This document shows positions 18,093-26,342 of a DNA stretch of 56,495 nucleotides, piece after piece. Location: contig CAJMLF010000011.1 of assembly GCA_905214235.1 (NCBI GenBank), positions 1-56,495 on the forward strand. Direction: 5' to 3'. The first letter of the stretch is position 1, and every line of letters starts with the position of its first letter. Origin of the DNA: an uncultured bacterium. GTDB taxonomy: Bacteria; Bacillota; Bacilli; Lactobacillales; Lactobacillaceae. The position numbers and the translations under genes were made by a program. The notes beneath the pieces were generated by a model. The model saw only the letters and a list, made by a program, of their open reading frames with translations, had not been told where the DNA came from and searched no databases.

Positions 18093-18839
18093 TCAACCCT
18101 CCTGGCTATAATCATTAATTCCAATTAAGACGGTGATATTATCGGGGCCGCCCGCTTCGTTGGCCTTCTTGACAAGGCGTGCACACTTCTGGTCAATTGG
18201 GACCTGGTCGTCACTTAAGACCGCCTTTAATTCATCCTTTTCGACAGTCTTAAAGAGCCCATCGGAGCACATCAGTAGTTTATCGCCGGGAGCAAACTTA
18301 AACCGGTTTACTTCAATTTGTGCGTCGGGTGAGATTCCAATTGCCCGGGTAATAATGTTGCTTTGGGGAAGCTTTAGGGCCTCTTCCTCTGTGATATCGC
18401 CGCTTTTGACGAGTTCGTTTACCAAGGAATGGTCAATTGTGACCTGGGTCATCATGTCATCATGCAAAAGGTAGCCACGACTGTCCCCAATGTTGGCCAC
18501 GACGAGGTTCTTTTTAAACGCCACGGCGGCGACCATGGTCGTGCCCATCCCCTGGTAAATCGTTTGTTGTTTTGATTTCTTTAATATTTCATCATTAATA
18601 AGCTGGACTTCCCGGGCAAACCAGCGAATTGCTTCGATTGGTTTTTCCGGCCCGTCCTCAATGAAGCGGTGACCGAGACGTTTAACCGTCATTTCAGCGG
18701 CAACATCCCCACTGCGATTTCCACCTATACCATCGGCAATCACCACTAGTTGATTCCCGCGTTTATCGGTAAATTGGGCCACCCGGTCCTGGTTTTGTGA
18801 CCGGCGGTGTCCCACATCGGTTTGATAAGCAACTTTCAT
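18093..18839 (-). CDS. prpC: PP2C-family protein phosphatase (PrpC/Stp)
   Basis: Metal-dependent serine/threonine phosphatase that opposes PrkC. The 248-aa protein carries the PP2C motifs: RSQNQDR near the N-terminus, ADGIGGNRSGD, GDSRGYL, CSDGLF and GGPDNIT. The stop codon is two bases before the prkC start, so the two are translationally coupled. Upstream is rsmB by 18 bases. Confidence 0.97.
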   Translation of the reverse strand: MKVAYQTDVGHRRSQNQDRVAQFTDKRGNQLVVIADGIGGNRSGDVAAEMTVKRLGHRFIEDGPEKPIEAIRWFAREVQLINDEILKKSKQQTIYQGMGTTMVAAVAFKKNLVVANIGDSRGYLLHDDMMTQVTIDHSLVNELVKSGDITEEEALKLPQSNIITRAIGISPDAQIEVNRFKFAPGDKLLMCSDGLFKTVEKDELKAVLSDDQVPIDQKCARLVKKANEAGGPDNITVLIGINDYSQEG

Positions 18840-18857
18840 CTTGGTGCTAATTCCCTT

Positions 18858-20204
18858 CTACAGATTTCGCTGGAGACTACTGATAAAAAAGCCGTCAGAC
18901 CCGTAGTCGGATGGCAAAATTGTTAACGTTGCCGTGAAGCGATCATCCTTCAACTTCCGTGCAGTCTGTGTTTTAACCAGAGTAAAGTCTGGGTGGGCAG
19001 CTAAGAAGTCCTTAACTGTCTGATCATTTTCTTGTTTCATGATTGTGCACGTACTATATGTGATTATACCGCCTTTTTTCAGTTTTGGGGCAACCGCATT
19101 TAAAATACTCAGCTGAATTTTGTGCAAATTCTGGCTATCCGCCAATTTCTTGGTGTAGCGAATCTCTGGTTTGCGGCGCAGCAGACCCATCCCGCTGCAG
19201 GGGGCGTCCACCAGAATTTTATCAAAGGTCCCGTCGGCAAACGCATCGTCAACCTTCCGGGCGTCCAGAGTATGGGCCCGGACCCGGTCGGCGACATGCA
19301 GGCGGCGGGCGTTTTTCTCAATCAAACGAGTCTTGTGCTGGTGGATATCCAGGGCGTCGACTTGACCGCCCGCTGCTGGGTCCAGGTGTTCGGCGATCTG
19401 GACCGTCTTACCACCCGGTGCGGCGCAGGCATCCAGGACCCGGTCACCGGGCTGGACATTCATGCTGTCGACCGGCAACATGGCGCTCTCGTCCTGGACG
19501 GTCACCGCCCCGTCACTGAAGAGGGTGGAGTCAAGGACGTCCCCCCGGCTAATCACCAGGGCGTTGGGGGCGACTTGGCTCTCCTGGTAGGTTACCCCCT
19601 CCTTATCTAGCTGCGCTTCTACTGCAGCCAGGTTGGTTACAGCAGTGTTGACACGGATGACCAGGCGGGCCGGTTCGTTGATGGCCGTCAGGACCTTGGC
19701 CGCCGTTGCCTGGCCGTACTGGTCAGCTAGCTCTTTGACGATCCATTCGGGCACACTAGCGGAGATGGCCAGGCGCTTGATGGGGTCCTTGATCTGGTTG
19801 AGGTCGGCAACCCCCTTTTTGAGGATGGCGTGCAGGACCCCGGTGACGAAGCGGCGGATGCCAGGGTTCCCCCGGTGCTTAGCAATCTCAATCGTCTCGT
19901 CGGTCACCGCCCAGTTGGGAACCCGCTCCAGGTAGTGGTACTGGTAGAGGGCCGTCAACAGGAGGCTTTCCACCCAGGGGTCGACCTTCTTACCCTTGAT
20001 GAAGGGGGTTAACCAGTATTCCAGGGTTAGTTGGTGCTGCAGGACCCCGTAGACGATGTTGGTGGCCAGCCGCCGGTCCTGGTCATTTAGCTGGGCCTGA
20101 TTAAGGAGCTGGTTTAGCTGGAGGTTTGAGTAGGCGCCGTTTTGCCGGACCCGGTCAATGGCCGTCAGGGCGACCGTCCGGGCCGTTGCTTTTTCCTTAG
20201 TCAT
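18858..20204 (-). CDS. rsmB: 16S rRNA (cytosine-967-C5)-methyltransferase
   Basis: Methylates C967 of 16S rRNA. The 448-aa protein has an N-terminal NusB-like RNA-binding domain (about 1-140) and a SAM methyltransferase domain with CAAPGGKT and the two catalytic cysteines in DAPCSGMG and STCTIM. Its start overlaps the end of fmt by eight bases, which points to translational coupling in the priA-fmt-rsmB-prpC-prkC operon. Confidence 0.97.
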   Translation of the reverse strand: MTKEKATARTVALTAIDRVRQNGAYSNLQLNQLLNQAQLNDQDRRLATNIVYGVLQHQLTLEYWLTPFIKGKKVDPWVESLLLTALYQYHYLERVPNWAVTDETIEIAKHRGNPGIRRFVTGVLHAILKKGVADLNQIKDPIKRLAISASVPEWIVKELADQYGQATAAKVLTAINEPARLVIRVNTAVTNLAAVEAQLDKEGVTYQESQVAPNALVISRGDVLDSTLFSDGAVTVQDESAMLPVDSMNVQPGDRVLDACAAPGGKTVQIAEHLDPAAGGQVDALDIHQHKTRLIEKNARRLHVADRVRAHTLDARKVDDAFADGTFDKILVDAPCSGMGLLRRKPEIRYTKKLADSQNLHKIQLSILNAVAPKLKKGGIITYSTCTIMKQENDQTVKDFLAAHPDFTLVKTQTARKLKDDRFTATLTILPSDYGSDGFFISSLQRNL

Positions 20205-21150
20205 CGGTGACTGCTTGCCCTCCTTCGTGCAGGTCCTGGTGGCCGTTCAGGTAGGCGGTGATGTCCATCGCCTGCTTACCGGCCGGCTTCAGGCGGTTGA
20301 CCTGGTAGGTGGTCCCCTGCCCGGCTGCCAAAACCAGCTGGTGCTTGGTCAGGCGAACGACCTTACCAGGGGCCAGTTCCGTCTTTTCGTCCAGGGGGGT
20401 CACGTCATAGATCTTGGTCCGCAGGCCGTCAATGACCATGTTCCCCAGGGGTGCCGGCCGCAGTCCGCGGACCTTATCGTCGATCTGCTGGGCAGTCATC
20501 CGGTAGTCAATCCGTTCCTGGGCCGTCGTGATGTTTGGCGAGAAGACAACTTTTGATTCGTCCTGCGGGGTTGCTTCTGCGTCGCCCTGGATTAGCTTCG
20601 GTAGGGTTTCGAGTAGGAGGTCCCGACCGAGGATGCTGAGCTTCTTGAACATCGTCCCGTTATCGTCGTCCTTTTCAATCGGGATGGCGCGTTGGGCAAT
20701 GACGTCTCCCGCATCCATCTTCTTGACCATGTACATGATTGAGATCCCGGTCTCTTTATCCCCGTTGATGATGGAGTACTGAACGGGGGCCCCACCACGG
20801 TACTTCGGTAAGAGGGAGCCGTGGACGTTGATGGCCGCGATCTTGGCCGCGTCCAGCATCTTGGTCGGCAGGAACTGACCATAGGCAGCCGTGATCATGA
20901 AGTCCGGGTGCATGGCGATGATCTCGTCCATCTCGGGACTCTTGTTGAGCTTGGCGGGTTGGAGAACCTTGATCTTGTTTTCCACGGCCACCTTCTTGAC
21001 GGGGGATGGGGTCAGAACGTGTTTGCGCCCTACCCGGTGGTCCGGCTGCGTCAGGACCGCTTGCACGTTGTATTCCGGCGCATCAATTAAACTTTGGAGA
21101 ATCGGGACCGCAAATTCGGGCGTCCCCATAAACACGATTGAAGTTGCCAT
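20197..21150 (-). CDS. fmt: Methionyl-tRNA formyltransferase
   Basis: Formylates initiator Met-tRNA using 10-formyl-THF. The 317-aa protein starts MATSIVFMGTPEFA and has the SLLPKYRGGAPVQ motif and an N-terminal catalytic domain followed by an OB-fold C-terminal domain. AAAGGAAG lies just upstream. 10-formyl-THF is produced by FolD, encoded elsewhere in this window. Confidence 0.98.
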   Translation of the reverse strand: MATSIVFMGTPEFAVPILQSLIDAPEYNVQAVLTQPDHRVGRKHVLTPSPVKKVAVENKIKVLQPAKLNKSPEMDEIIAMHPDFMITAAYGQFLPTKMLDAAKIAAINVHGSLLPKYRGGAPVQYSIINGDKETGISIMYMVKKMDAGDVIAQRAIPIEKDDDNGTMFKKLSILGRDLLLETLPKLIQGDAEATPQDESKVVFSPNITTAQERIDYRMTAQQIDDKVRGLRPAPLGNMVIDGLRTKIYDVTPLDEKTELAPGKVVRLTKHQLVLAAGQGTTYQVNRLKPAGKQAMDITAYLNGHQDLHEGGQAVTDD

Positions 21151-21167
21151 TATTTATCTTCCTTTCA

Positions 21168-23597
21168 TCACATAAAGTACTGTGGGTCCGGGTCAATGCT
21201 GACCTGGACATCCTTAAAGCCCTTGCTCTGGGTGTTTTGTAAAATTTCAAATAGTGCCCGGTGTAAGGCCGGGTCCTTCTTATATTTAATTACGATTTGG
21301 TAGTAGTAACGCCGCTTCATCCGAGCAATTGCCCGCGGAGTTGGCCCCAAAATAATTGTTGACGGGGCCAGCGCCTTTTGCAACTGGTCATGAATCTTGG
21401 CCATCGCCTGGGCCGCGGCCCGCTCCTCGGGGTGGCTGGCCATCAGCCGCACCGTGTAGTAGTAAGGCGGGTAGCTGGCTTGGTGGCGCAGGCTCATCTC
21501 CTGGTAGAAGAAGCGGTCGTAGTCGTGGGCCTGGGCGTCCTTAATTGCGTAGTGGCCGGGGTTAAAGGTCTGGATGATTACTTGCCCCTGCTTGTTGGCC
21601 CGGCCGGCACGACCACTCACCTGGCTGAGAAGGTCAAAGGTCCGCTCACTGGCCCGAAAATCGGGAAGACCGAGGCCGGTATCGGCATTTAAGACCCCCA
21701 CCAAAGTTACGTTTGGGAAGTCGAGCCCCTTGGCAATCATCTGGGTTCCCAAAAGGATGTCCGCCTCGTGGTTGCCAAATTTGCGGAGGAGCTTCTCGTG
21801 CATCCCCTTGCGCCGGGTTGTATCAACGTCCATCCGGATGATCCGGGCCGTCGGTATCAACTGGCGGAGCTCGGTCTCGACCTTCTCCGTCCCGGTGCCG
21901 TAGTAGCGAATGTGGCGGCTATGGCAGTGGGGACAGATCTGGGGAATCGGCTCCTCGTGGCCGCAGTAGTGGCACTTCATCGTCCGGGTATCCATGTGGA
22001 GGGTCAACGAGATGTCACAATTGGGGCACTTCAGAACCTCCCCACAGTCCCGGCACATCATGAACGAGGAAAAGCCTCGCCGGTTGAGCATCAGAATACT
22101 CTGCTCTCCCCGGGCCAGGCGCTGGTTCAATTCGTACAGGAGGGGGGCCGAGAAGTTGCTCTCCCCCCGCTTCTTGATCTCGGGCCGCATGTCAACGACC
22201 TGGATTGGGGGGAGGGGCTGCTTGTTGACCCGGTGCGGTAACCGAAGAAAGCGGTAGACCCCCTTCAGTGCCCGTGCCCGGCTCTCCAGGCTGGGGGTCG
22301 CGGAACCGAGGACTACCGGTGCGTTGTTATACTTACCCCGCCACTTGGCCACCTCCCGGGCGTGGTAACGCGGGGACTCATCCTGCTTATAGCTGGACTC
22401 GTGCTCCTCGTCCAGGATGATCAGGCCGAGGTTGGTCAGGGGGGCAAAGATGGCGGAGCGGGCGCCCACGACCACCTTCGCTTCCCCCCGTTCGATCCGC
22501 CGCCACTCGTCGTAGCGCTCACCATTGGAGAGGCTGCTGTGGAGAACCGCCACCTGGCTGCCGAACCGCCGGCGCACCCGGTTGACGATCTGGGGGGTCA
22601 AGGAAATTTCGGGTACCAGCATCAGGGCTGTCCGTCCCTGGGCCAGGGCCTGGGAAATACTCTGCAAGTAAACCTCGGTCTTCCCACTGCCGGTTACCCC
22701 CTGCAAAAGGAAGGTGGTGGCCGCCTGGTCCTTAACGGCGGCACTGATCTGATCAACGGCTTCCTGCTGGTCAGGGTTTAATTTCAGCGGTTTTTCAAGG
22801 TGGTGGTCATCAGGAAGGGCCACCTGGGACCCTGGCCGCCGGTATACTTCGACCGGGACCTTTTTGAGCCAGCCCTTCTTCGCCCCCTGGTTGAAGGTGG
22901 CGGCGGACAGCTGAGCCCGCCATTCGGCATCCTTCTGGACAACCGTCTTGCCGATGATACTCTGCAGGTAAGATAGGAGGCGGTTTTGGGCATGGGCGTT
23001 GGCATGGAGGGACGTCCGAGCATCCTCTAATTCCTCAAAACTGAGTAAGGGGGTCAGCCCCATCACCGTCTTGGCTCGCGCCCGGTCGGTAACCTCGTAG
23101 TCAATCCGGACCTTGCCCGCCCGCTTTAGTTTGAGAAGGTGGCTGATGGCGTCCGGGTCATTGGCAAAGTCAGCGTAGTCGCGTTCATCCTTGCCCTTAA
23201 AGAGATCAAAGTAGGTCTGCTCATCGAGGTCGTCAATGACGCGGACAATCCGCTTGCTCTTCCCCTTCAGGAGGTTGGGGATCATCGTGTACAGGCAGGC
23301 AATCCAAAAGGAGTAGGTCGTATCCGCCAACCACTTACTGAGGGCCAGCAGTTCTTGGTTGACGACCGGCTGGAGGTCCATCACGGCCTGGATGGGCTTG
23401 AGCTTACCCGCGTAATCGGTCGAGTCCGTGAAACCGACCACGAAGCCCTGGACCTGGCGGTGGCCATTGCCGAAGGGAACCACGACCCGCATGCCAACCT
23501 GGAGTTTTTTCTCTAAAATAACCGGCACTTGATATGTATATGGCTGGTTGGTCTGCATTGTTGGAACATCAACCACAACCTGTGCCAATTCAACCAT
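21168..23597 (-). CDS. priA: Primosomal protein PriA (replication restart helicase)
   Basis: Superfamily 2 helicase that reloads the replisome at repaired forks. The 809-aa protein has Walker A GVTGSGKTE, DEEH box, and a zinc-binding region with four CxxC pairs (CRDC, CPNC, CHYC, CPHC) near residues 530-575. Its ATG directly abuts the coaBC stop codon, so the two are coupled. Length is normal. Confidence 0.98.
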   Translation of the reverse strand: MVELAQVVVDVPTMQTNQPYTYQVPVILEKKLQVGMRVVVPFGNGHRQVQGFVVGFTDSTDYAGKLKPIQAVMDLQPVVNQELLALSKWLADTTYSFWIACLYTMIPNLLKGKSKRIVRVIDDLDEQTYFDLFKGKDERDYADFANDPDAISHLLKLKRAGKVRIDYEVTDRARAKTVMGLTPLLSFEELEDARTSLHANAHAQNRLLSYLQSIIGKTVVQKDAEWRAQLSAATFNQGAKKGWLKKVPVEVYRRPGSQVALPDDHHLEKPLKLNPDQQEAVDQISAAVKDQAATTFLLQGVTGSGKTEVYLQSISQALAQGRTALMLVPEISLTPQIVNRVRRRFGSQVAVLHSSLSNGERYDEWRRIERGEAKVVVGARSAIFAPLTNLGLIILDEEHESSYKQDESPRYHAREVAKWRGKYNNAPVVLGSATPSLESRARALKGVYRFLRLPHRVNKQPLPPIQVVDMRPEIKKRGESNFSAPLLYELNQRLARGEQSILMLNRRGFSSFMMCRDCGEVLKCPNCDISLTLHMDTRTMKCHYCGHEEPIPQICPHCHSRHIRYYGTGTEKVETELRQLIPTARIIRMDVDTTRRKGMHEKLLRKFGNHEADILLGTQMIAKGLDFPNVTLVGVLNADTGLGLPDFRASERTFDLLSQVSGRAGRANKQGQVIIQTFNPGHYAIKDAQAHDYDRFFYQEMSLRHQASYPPYYYTVRLMASHPEERAAAQAMAKIHDQLQKALAPSTIILGPTPRAIARMKRRYYYQIVIKYKKDPALHRALFEILQNTQSKGFKDVQVSIDPDPQYFM

Positions 23598-24806
23598 CTA
23601 ATCACCTAATTTCAACTTTTGTCCTAAAAGTTTCATTATTCTTTGGGCAACCGCATCCTTGCTCATCCGCGGCCACTTGTCCGGAGCCGCATCCGGGGTC
23701 AGGATCGTCACCTGGTCATCTTCACTGGCGAAGGCACTGTTGAGTCCCCCTACCTGGTTGGCCACGATGATGTCGGCCCCCTTGCTGGCTAACTTCCGTT
23801 GGGCATTGGCTAAGAGGTGCTGGGTCTCGGCCGCAAAGCCGACCACGACCTGGTCCGGCCGCTTGGCCTTGGCGACAGTGCGCAGGACATCGGGGGTCTC
23901 AACCAGCTTAATGGCCCATTCGTCGTGCCCCGCCGTCTTCTTGACCTTTTCCGCGGCGGCTTTGACCGGCCGGTAGTCCGCCACGGCCGCTGCCATGATC
24001 AGGGCATTCGCTTTGGGGAAGTGCCCCTGAACAGCCGCCAGCAGGTCTTCCGTGCTTTCCACGGGGACGACCTTAATCCGTGGCGAATCGGGCAGTTCAA
24101 CGCTGACCTGGCCGACAATCAGGGTTACCTGGGCGCCCGCGGCCGCTGCCGCCGTAGCCAGGGCCACCCCCATTTTGCCGGAGGACCGGTTACCGATGAA
24201 GCGAACGGGATCAATATTTTCCCGGGTACCCCCCGCGGTGATCAGGACCCGCTTTCCGGCGAGTTCTTGCGGGACGGGGGCCAACAGTGACTGGACCTGT
24301 TCCACAATGGCGGCTGGTTCCGGCAGGCGACCCTTACCAGAGTAGCCTTCCGCCAAAAGCCCATCCACCGGACTAATGATGTGGACGCCATCACAGCGCA
24401 ACTGCTTCAGGTTCCGTTGGGTTGCCGGGGCGGCAAGCATGTGGGAGTTCATGGCCGGGACCACCACCTTGGGCGCCGCAGTGGCCAGCAGGGTCGTCGA
24501 GGCGGCATCGTCGGCAATCCCCGTCGCCATCTTGGCAATGATGTCCGCAGACGCCGGCACAACCACCACCATTTGCGTCCAGTCCGCCAATTCAATGTGG
24601 GGGATTGGTGTATTGTCGTTTTTCCACAGGGAGGTGAGCACCGGCTGCTTGGTCAATGCTGCTAAAGTCGTAGGGTTAACCAGCTTGCAGGCGGCCAGGG
24701 TCATCACCGTCTTGACTTCGTGCCCGGCTTTCTGCAGGCCCCGGACAACCTCAATTCCCTTATAGGCGGCCACGCTCCCCGTTAAGTACACTGTTATCCT
24801 TGCCAT
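23598..24806 (-). CDS. coaBC: Bifunctional CoaBC (Dfp) with atypical CoaC active-site residue
   Basis: Ligates cysteine to 4'-phosphopantothenate (CoaB) and decarboxylates the product to phosphopantetheine (CoaC). The 402-aa protein has the N-terminal flavodoxin-like CoaC part with His70 and the PAMNSHML motif (Asn120), and CoaB from about 185 with TAGGTREN. Where the Escherichia coli-type CoaC has a cysteine in an ACG motif, the sequence here reads LAEGYSGKGR with Glu153. Extended -10 promoter upstream; first gene of the coaBC-priA-fmt operon. Confidence 0.96.
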   Translation of the reverse strand: MARITVYLTGSVAAYKGIEVVRGLQKAGHEVKTVMTLAACKLVNPTTLAALTKQPVLTSLWKNDNTPIPHIELADWTQMVVVVPASADIIAKMATGIADDAASTTLLATAAPKVVVPAMNSHMLAAPATQRNLKQLRCDGVHIISPVDGLLAEGYSGKGRLPEPAAIVEQVQSLLAPVPQELAGKRVLITAGGTRENIDPVRFIGNRSSGKMGVALATAAAAAGAQVTLIVGQVSVELPDSPRIKVVPVESTEDLLAAVQGHFPKANALIMAAAVADYRPVKAAAEKVKKTAGHDEWAIKLVETPDVLRTVAKAKRPDQVVVGFAAETQHLLANAQRKLASKGADIIVANQVGGLNSAFASEDDQVTILTPDAAPDKWPRMSKDAVAQRIMKLLGQKLKLGD

Positions 24807-24840
24807 TTCTTCACCCCATTAAAAGTCATAATCCGTTATG

Positions 24841-24849
24841 ATTATAGCA
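24841..24849 (-). promoter_or_regulatory. Extended -10 promoter of coaBC operon
   Basis: Minus strand TGCTATAAT: a TGN extension plus a consensus TATAAT, just downstream of the rpoZ terminator and about 35 bases before the coaBC start. The -35 region is poor, as expected for an extended -10 promoter. Confidence 0.7.
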
Positions 24850-24859
24850 TTTCACTAAC

Positions 24860-24897
24860 AAAAAAGGGGCTGAAGAACAGGTCTTCCAGCTCCTTTT
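24860..24897 (-). terminator. Intrinsic terminator after rpoZ
   Basis: Minus strand GGAGCTGGAAGA pairs with TCTTCAGCCCC, followed by six T. It ends the gmk-rpoZ transcript. Confidence 0.85.
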
Positions 24898-24929
24898 ACT
24901 GCTTCGGCCATCCCTGGTCGTTGCTTATC

Positions 24930-25148
24930 CTAGTCTTGTAAGTCTTCGGTATGGTTAGGGTCAATCGTTACCTTATCAGCTAAGATCTCCTCCAGGGCCT
25001 TACCAACTGACTTGCTAGATTCGTAGTGTTCCAGCAGCGGTGCAGCCCCATTATCTAATTCGTGGGCCCGCTTGCTAGCCAGCATCACGAGGGAATAACG
25101 GGAATCAATCCGCTTCAGCAGTTCGTCAACAGATGGGTAAAGAATCAT
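24930..25148 (-). CDS. rpoZ: RNA polymerase omega subunit
   Basis: Small accessory subunit of RNA polymerase (72 aa). It has the typical [14 protein letters not shown] stretch near residues 19-32. The start codon overlaps the gmk stop codon (ATGA), so the two genes are translationally coupled, the conserved Firmicutes arrangement. Confidence 0.96.
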   Translation of the reverse strand: MILYPSVDELLKRIDSRYSLVMLASKRAHELDNGAAPLLEHYESSKSVGKALEEILADKVTIDPNHTEDLQD

Positions 25149-25765
25149 TTTTCTGAATCTCCTAACATTTCAAGATAACGCGGCATTACCCGAGGAACCC
25201 GCAGACGTTCCGTCCGGATAATATCCTTAATTTTTTCAACGGCACGCGGCACTTCGTCATTAACCACGGCGTAGTCATAGTTTTGCATCATTTGGATTTC
25301 ACCAAAGGCCTTGTGAATCCGCTTGTTAATGACGTCCATGCTGTCGGTTCCCCGGTGGATCAACCGTTGCTTCAGTTCGTCTAAGTCCGGCGGCGTCAAG
25401 AAGATGAAGACCCCGTCAGGAACCTTTGACCGAACCTGCATCGCACCGTTAACTTCGATTTCAAGAAAGACATCCTTCCCCGAATCCAACGTCTCATTAA
25501 CATATTTTAATGGGGTACCATAATAGTTGTCAACATACTTCGCGTATTCAAGCATCCCACCGGTTTGGATGTGGTGTTCGAACTCCTCTTTGGAGACAAA
25601 GTAGTAGTCGACCCCGTTGACTTCGCCGGGCCGTGGCTTCCGGGTCGTCATTGAGACCGAGTATTGAAAATCATTATCATTTGAATCAAAAATTGCTTTC
25701 CGCACCGTTCCCTTACCAACACCGGAAGGACCAGAAAGGACAATCAACATTCCTCTATTTGCCAT
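25145..25765 (-). CDS. gmk: Guanylate kinase
   Basis: Phosphorylates GMP to GDP. The 206-aa protein has the P-loop [11 protein letters not shown] (about 9-19), the GMP-binding TTRKPRPGE stretch and a C-terminal lid. AGGAG lies upstream. Its promoter region is shared, divergently, with the LexA-box gene at 25932; several AT-rich -10 candidates exist and I cannot choose one with confidence. Confidence 0.98.
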   Translation of the reverse strand: MANRGMLIVLSGPSGVGKGTVRKAIFDSNDNDFQYSVSMTTRKPRPGEVNGVDYYFVSKEEFEHHIQTGGMLEYAKYVDNYYGTPLKYVNETLDSGKDVFLEIEVNGAMQVRSKVPDGVFIFLTPPDLDELKQRLIHRGTDSMDVINKRIHKAFGEIQMMQNYDYAVVNDEVPRAVEKIKDIIRTERLRVPRVMPRYLEMLGDSEK

Positions 25766-25877
25766 TTTGTTACTCCTATCAAAAATTTAACGTATTAATA
25801 CTATAATGCACTAAACTGGCGGTAAAATCAACCACTGACCGGGAGAAGGAAATTCACTTAAATTAGGGCTTGCATTT

Positions 25878-25920
25878 TTGAACAAACGTTCGTATACTTA
25901 TTATTGCAAACGAATGTTCG
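25878..25920 (+). promoter_or_regulatory. Promoter with two LexA (SOS) boxes
   Basis: Two 14-base sites match the Gram-positive LexA consensus CGAAC-N4-GTTCG with one mismatch each: TGAACAAACGTTCG (25879-25892) and CAAACGAATGTTCG (25907-25920). The first overlaps a TTGAAC -35 and a TATTAT-like -10 lies between the two, so LexA bound here would block transcription. The second site abuts the GGAGGGG ribosome binding site. Confidence 0.85.
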
Positions 25921-25931
25921 GAGGGGATATC

Positions 25932-26273
25932 ATGCAGCAATTAAATTCATACTCATTTTTTAAACGCACACCACATCTAGTAAACAAGGTAGTCGCCCAG
26001 CTCTTTGATGACGAGCCGCTGGTTAGCCACCACCATGATGTTACCCTCTTGAACCGCCAGCCGGCCTTTCAGCGGCGGATGTTCCTGAAGCGGGTAATTG
26101 ACCAGGGACTGACCGCCTTCTTCCAGCTGACACCAATCAACGCGGCCGGCCACGTCGTCAACGTCAACGGGACGGTTCGCCAGTTGGCAAGGGAAAAGTA
26201 CCTCATTAAGGACCACGGGGTGGGCTACGTCGTTGACTTCGCCCACATTAACTACATTGCTCGACCAGAATAA
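25932..26273 (+). CDS. Predicted SOS-controlled small protein of unknown function
   Basis: A 113-aa basic protein that I do not firmly recognise. The start is the ATG at 25932, seven bases after GGAGGGG; the coding frame could be extended upstream to 25878, but that would run through the promoter. The C-terminal half (about residues 50-113) looks like a small beta-rich fold (alternating hydrophobics, GHVVNVNGTVRQL, GYVVDFAHINYI). Its layout resembles YolD-like proteins, which are often SOS-regulated with Y-family polymerases, but this is only a guess. It is a single plus-strand gene between gmk and recN and shares a bidirectional terminator with recN. Confidence 0.85.
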   Translation: MQQLNSYSFFKRTPHLVNKVVAQLFDDEPLVSHHHDVTLLNRQPAFQRRMFLKRVIDQGLTAFFQLTPINAAGHVVNVNGTVRQLAREKYLIKDHGVGYVVDFAHINYIARPE

Positions 26274-26287
26274 GTTTCAGGGCGAAT

Positions 26288-26332
26288 AAAAAGAACTTCA
26301 GGTGTTCATTTGAACGCTTGAAGTTCTTTTTA
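26288..26332. terminator. Bidirectional terminator between the SOS-type gene and recN
   Basis: AAAAAGAACTTCA and TGAAGTTCTTTTT flank a GTTCA/TGAAC inner stem, giving a long hairpin with a T tract on either strand. It serves the convergent gene ends at 26273 (plus) and 26343 (minus). Confidence 0.9.
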
Positions 26333-26342
26333 TTATCTTCAC

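Noticed and set aside
25977..26246. Minus-strand frame opposite the SOS-type gene
   Set aside because: No ribosome binding site, and the plus-strand gene has a promoter, LexA boxes and a good start; the shadow is explained by it.
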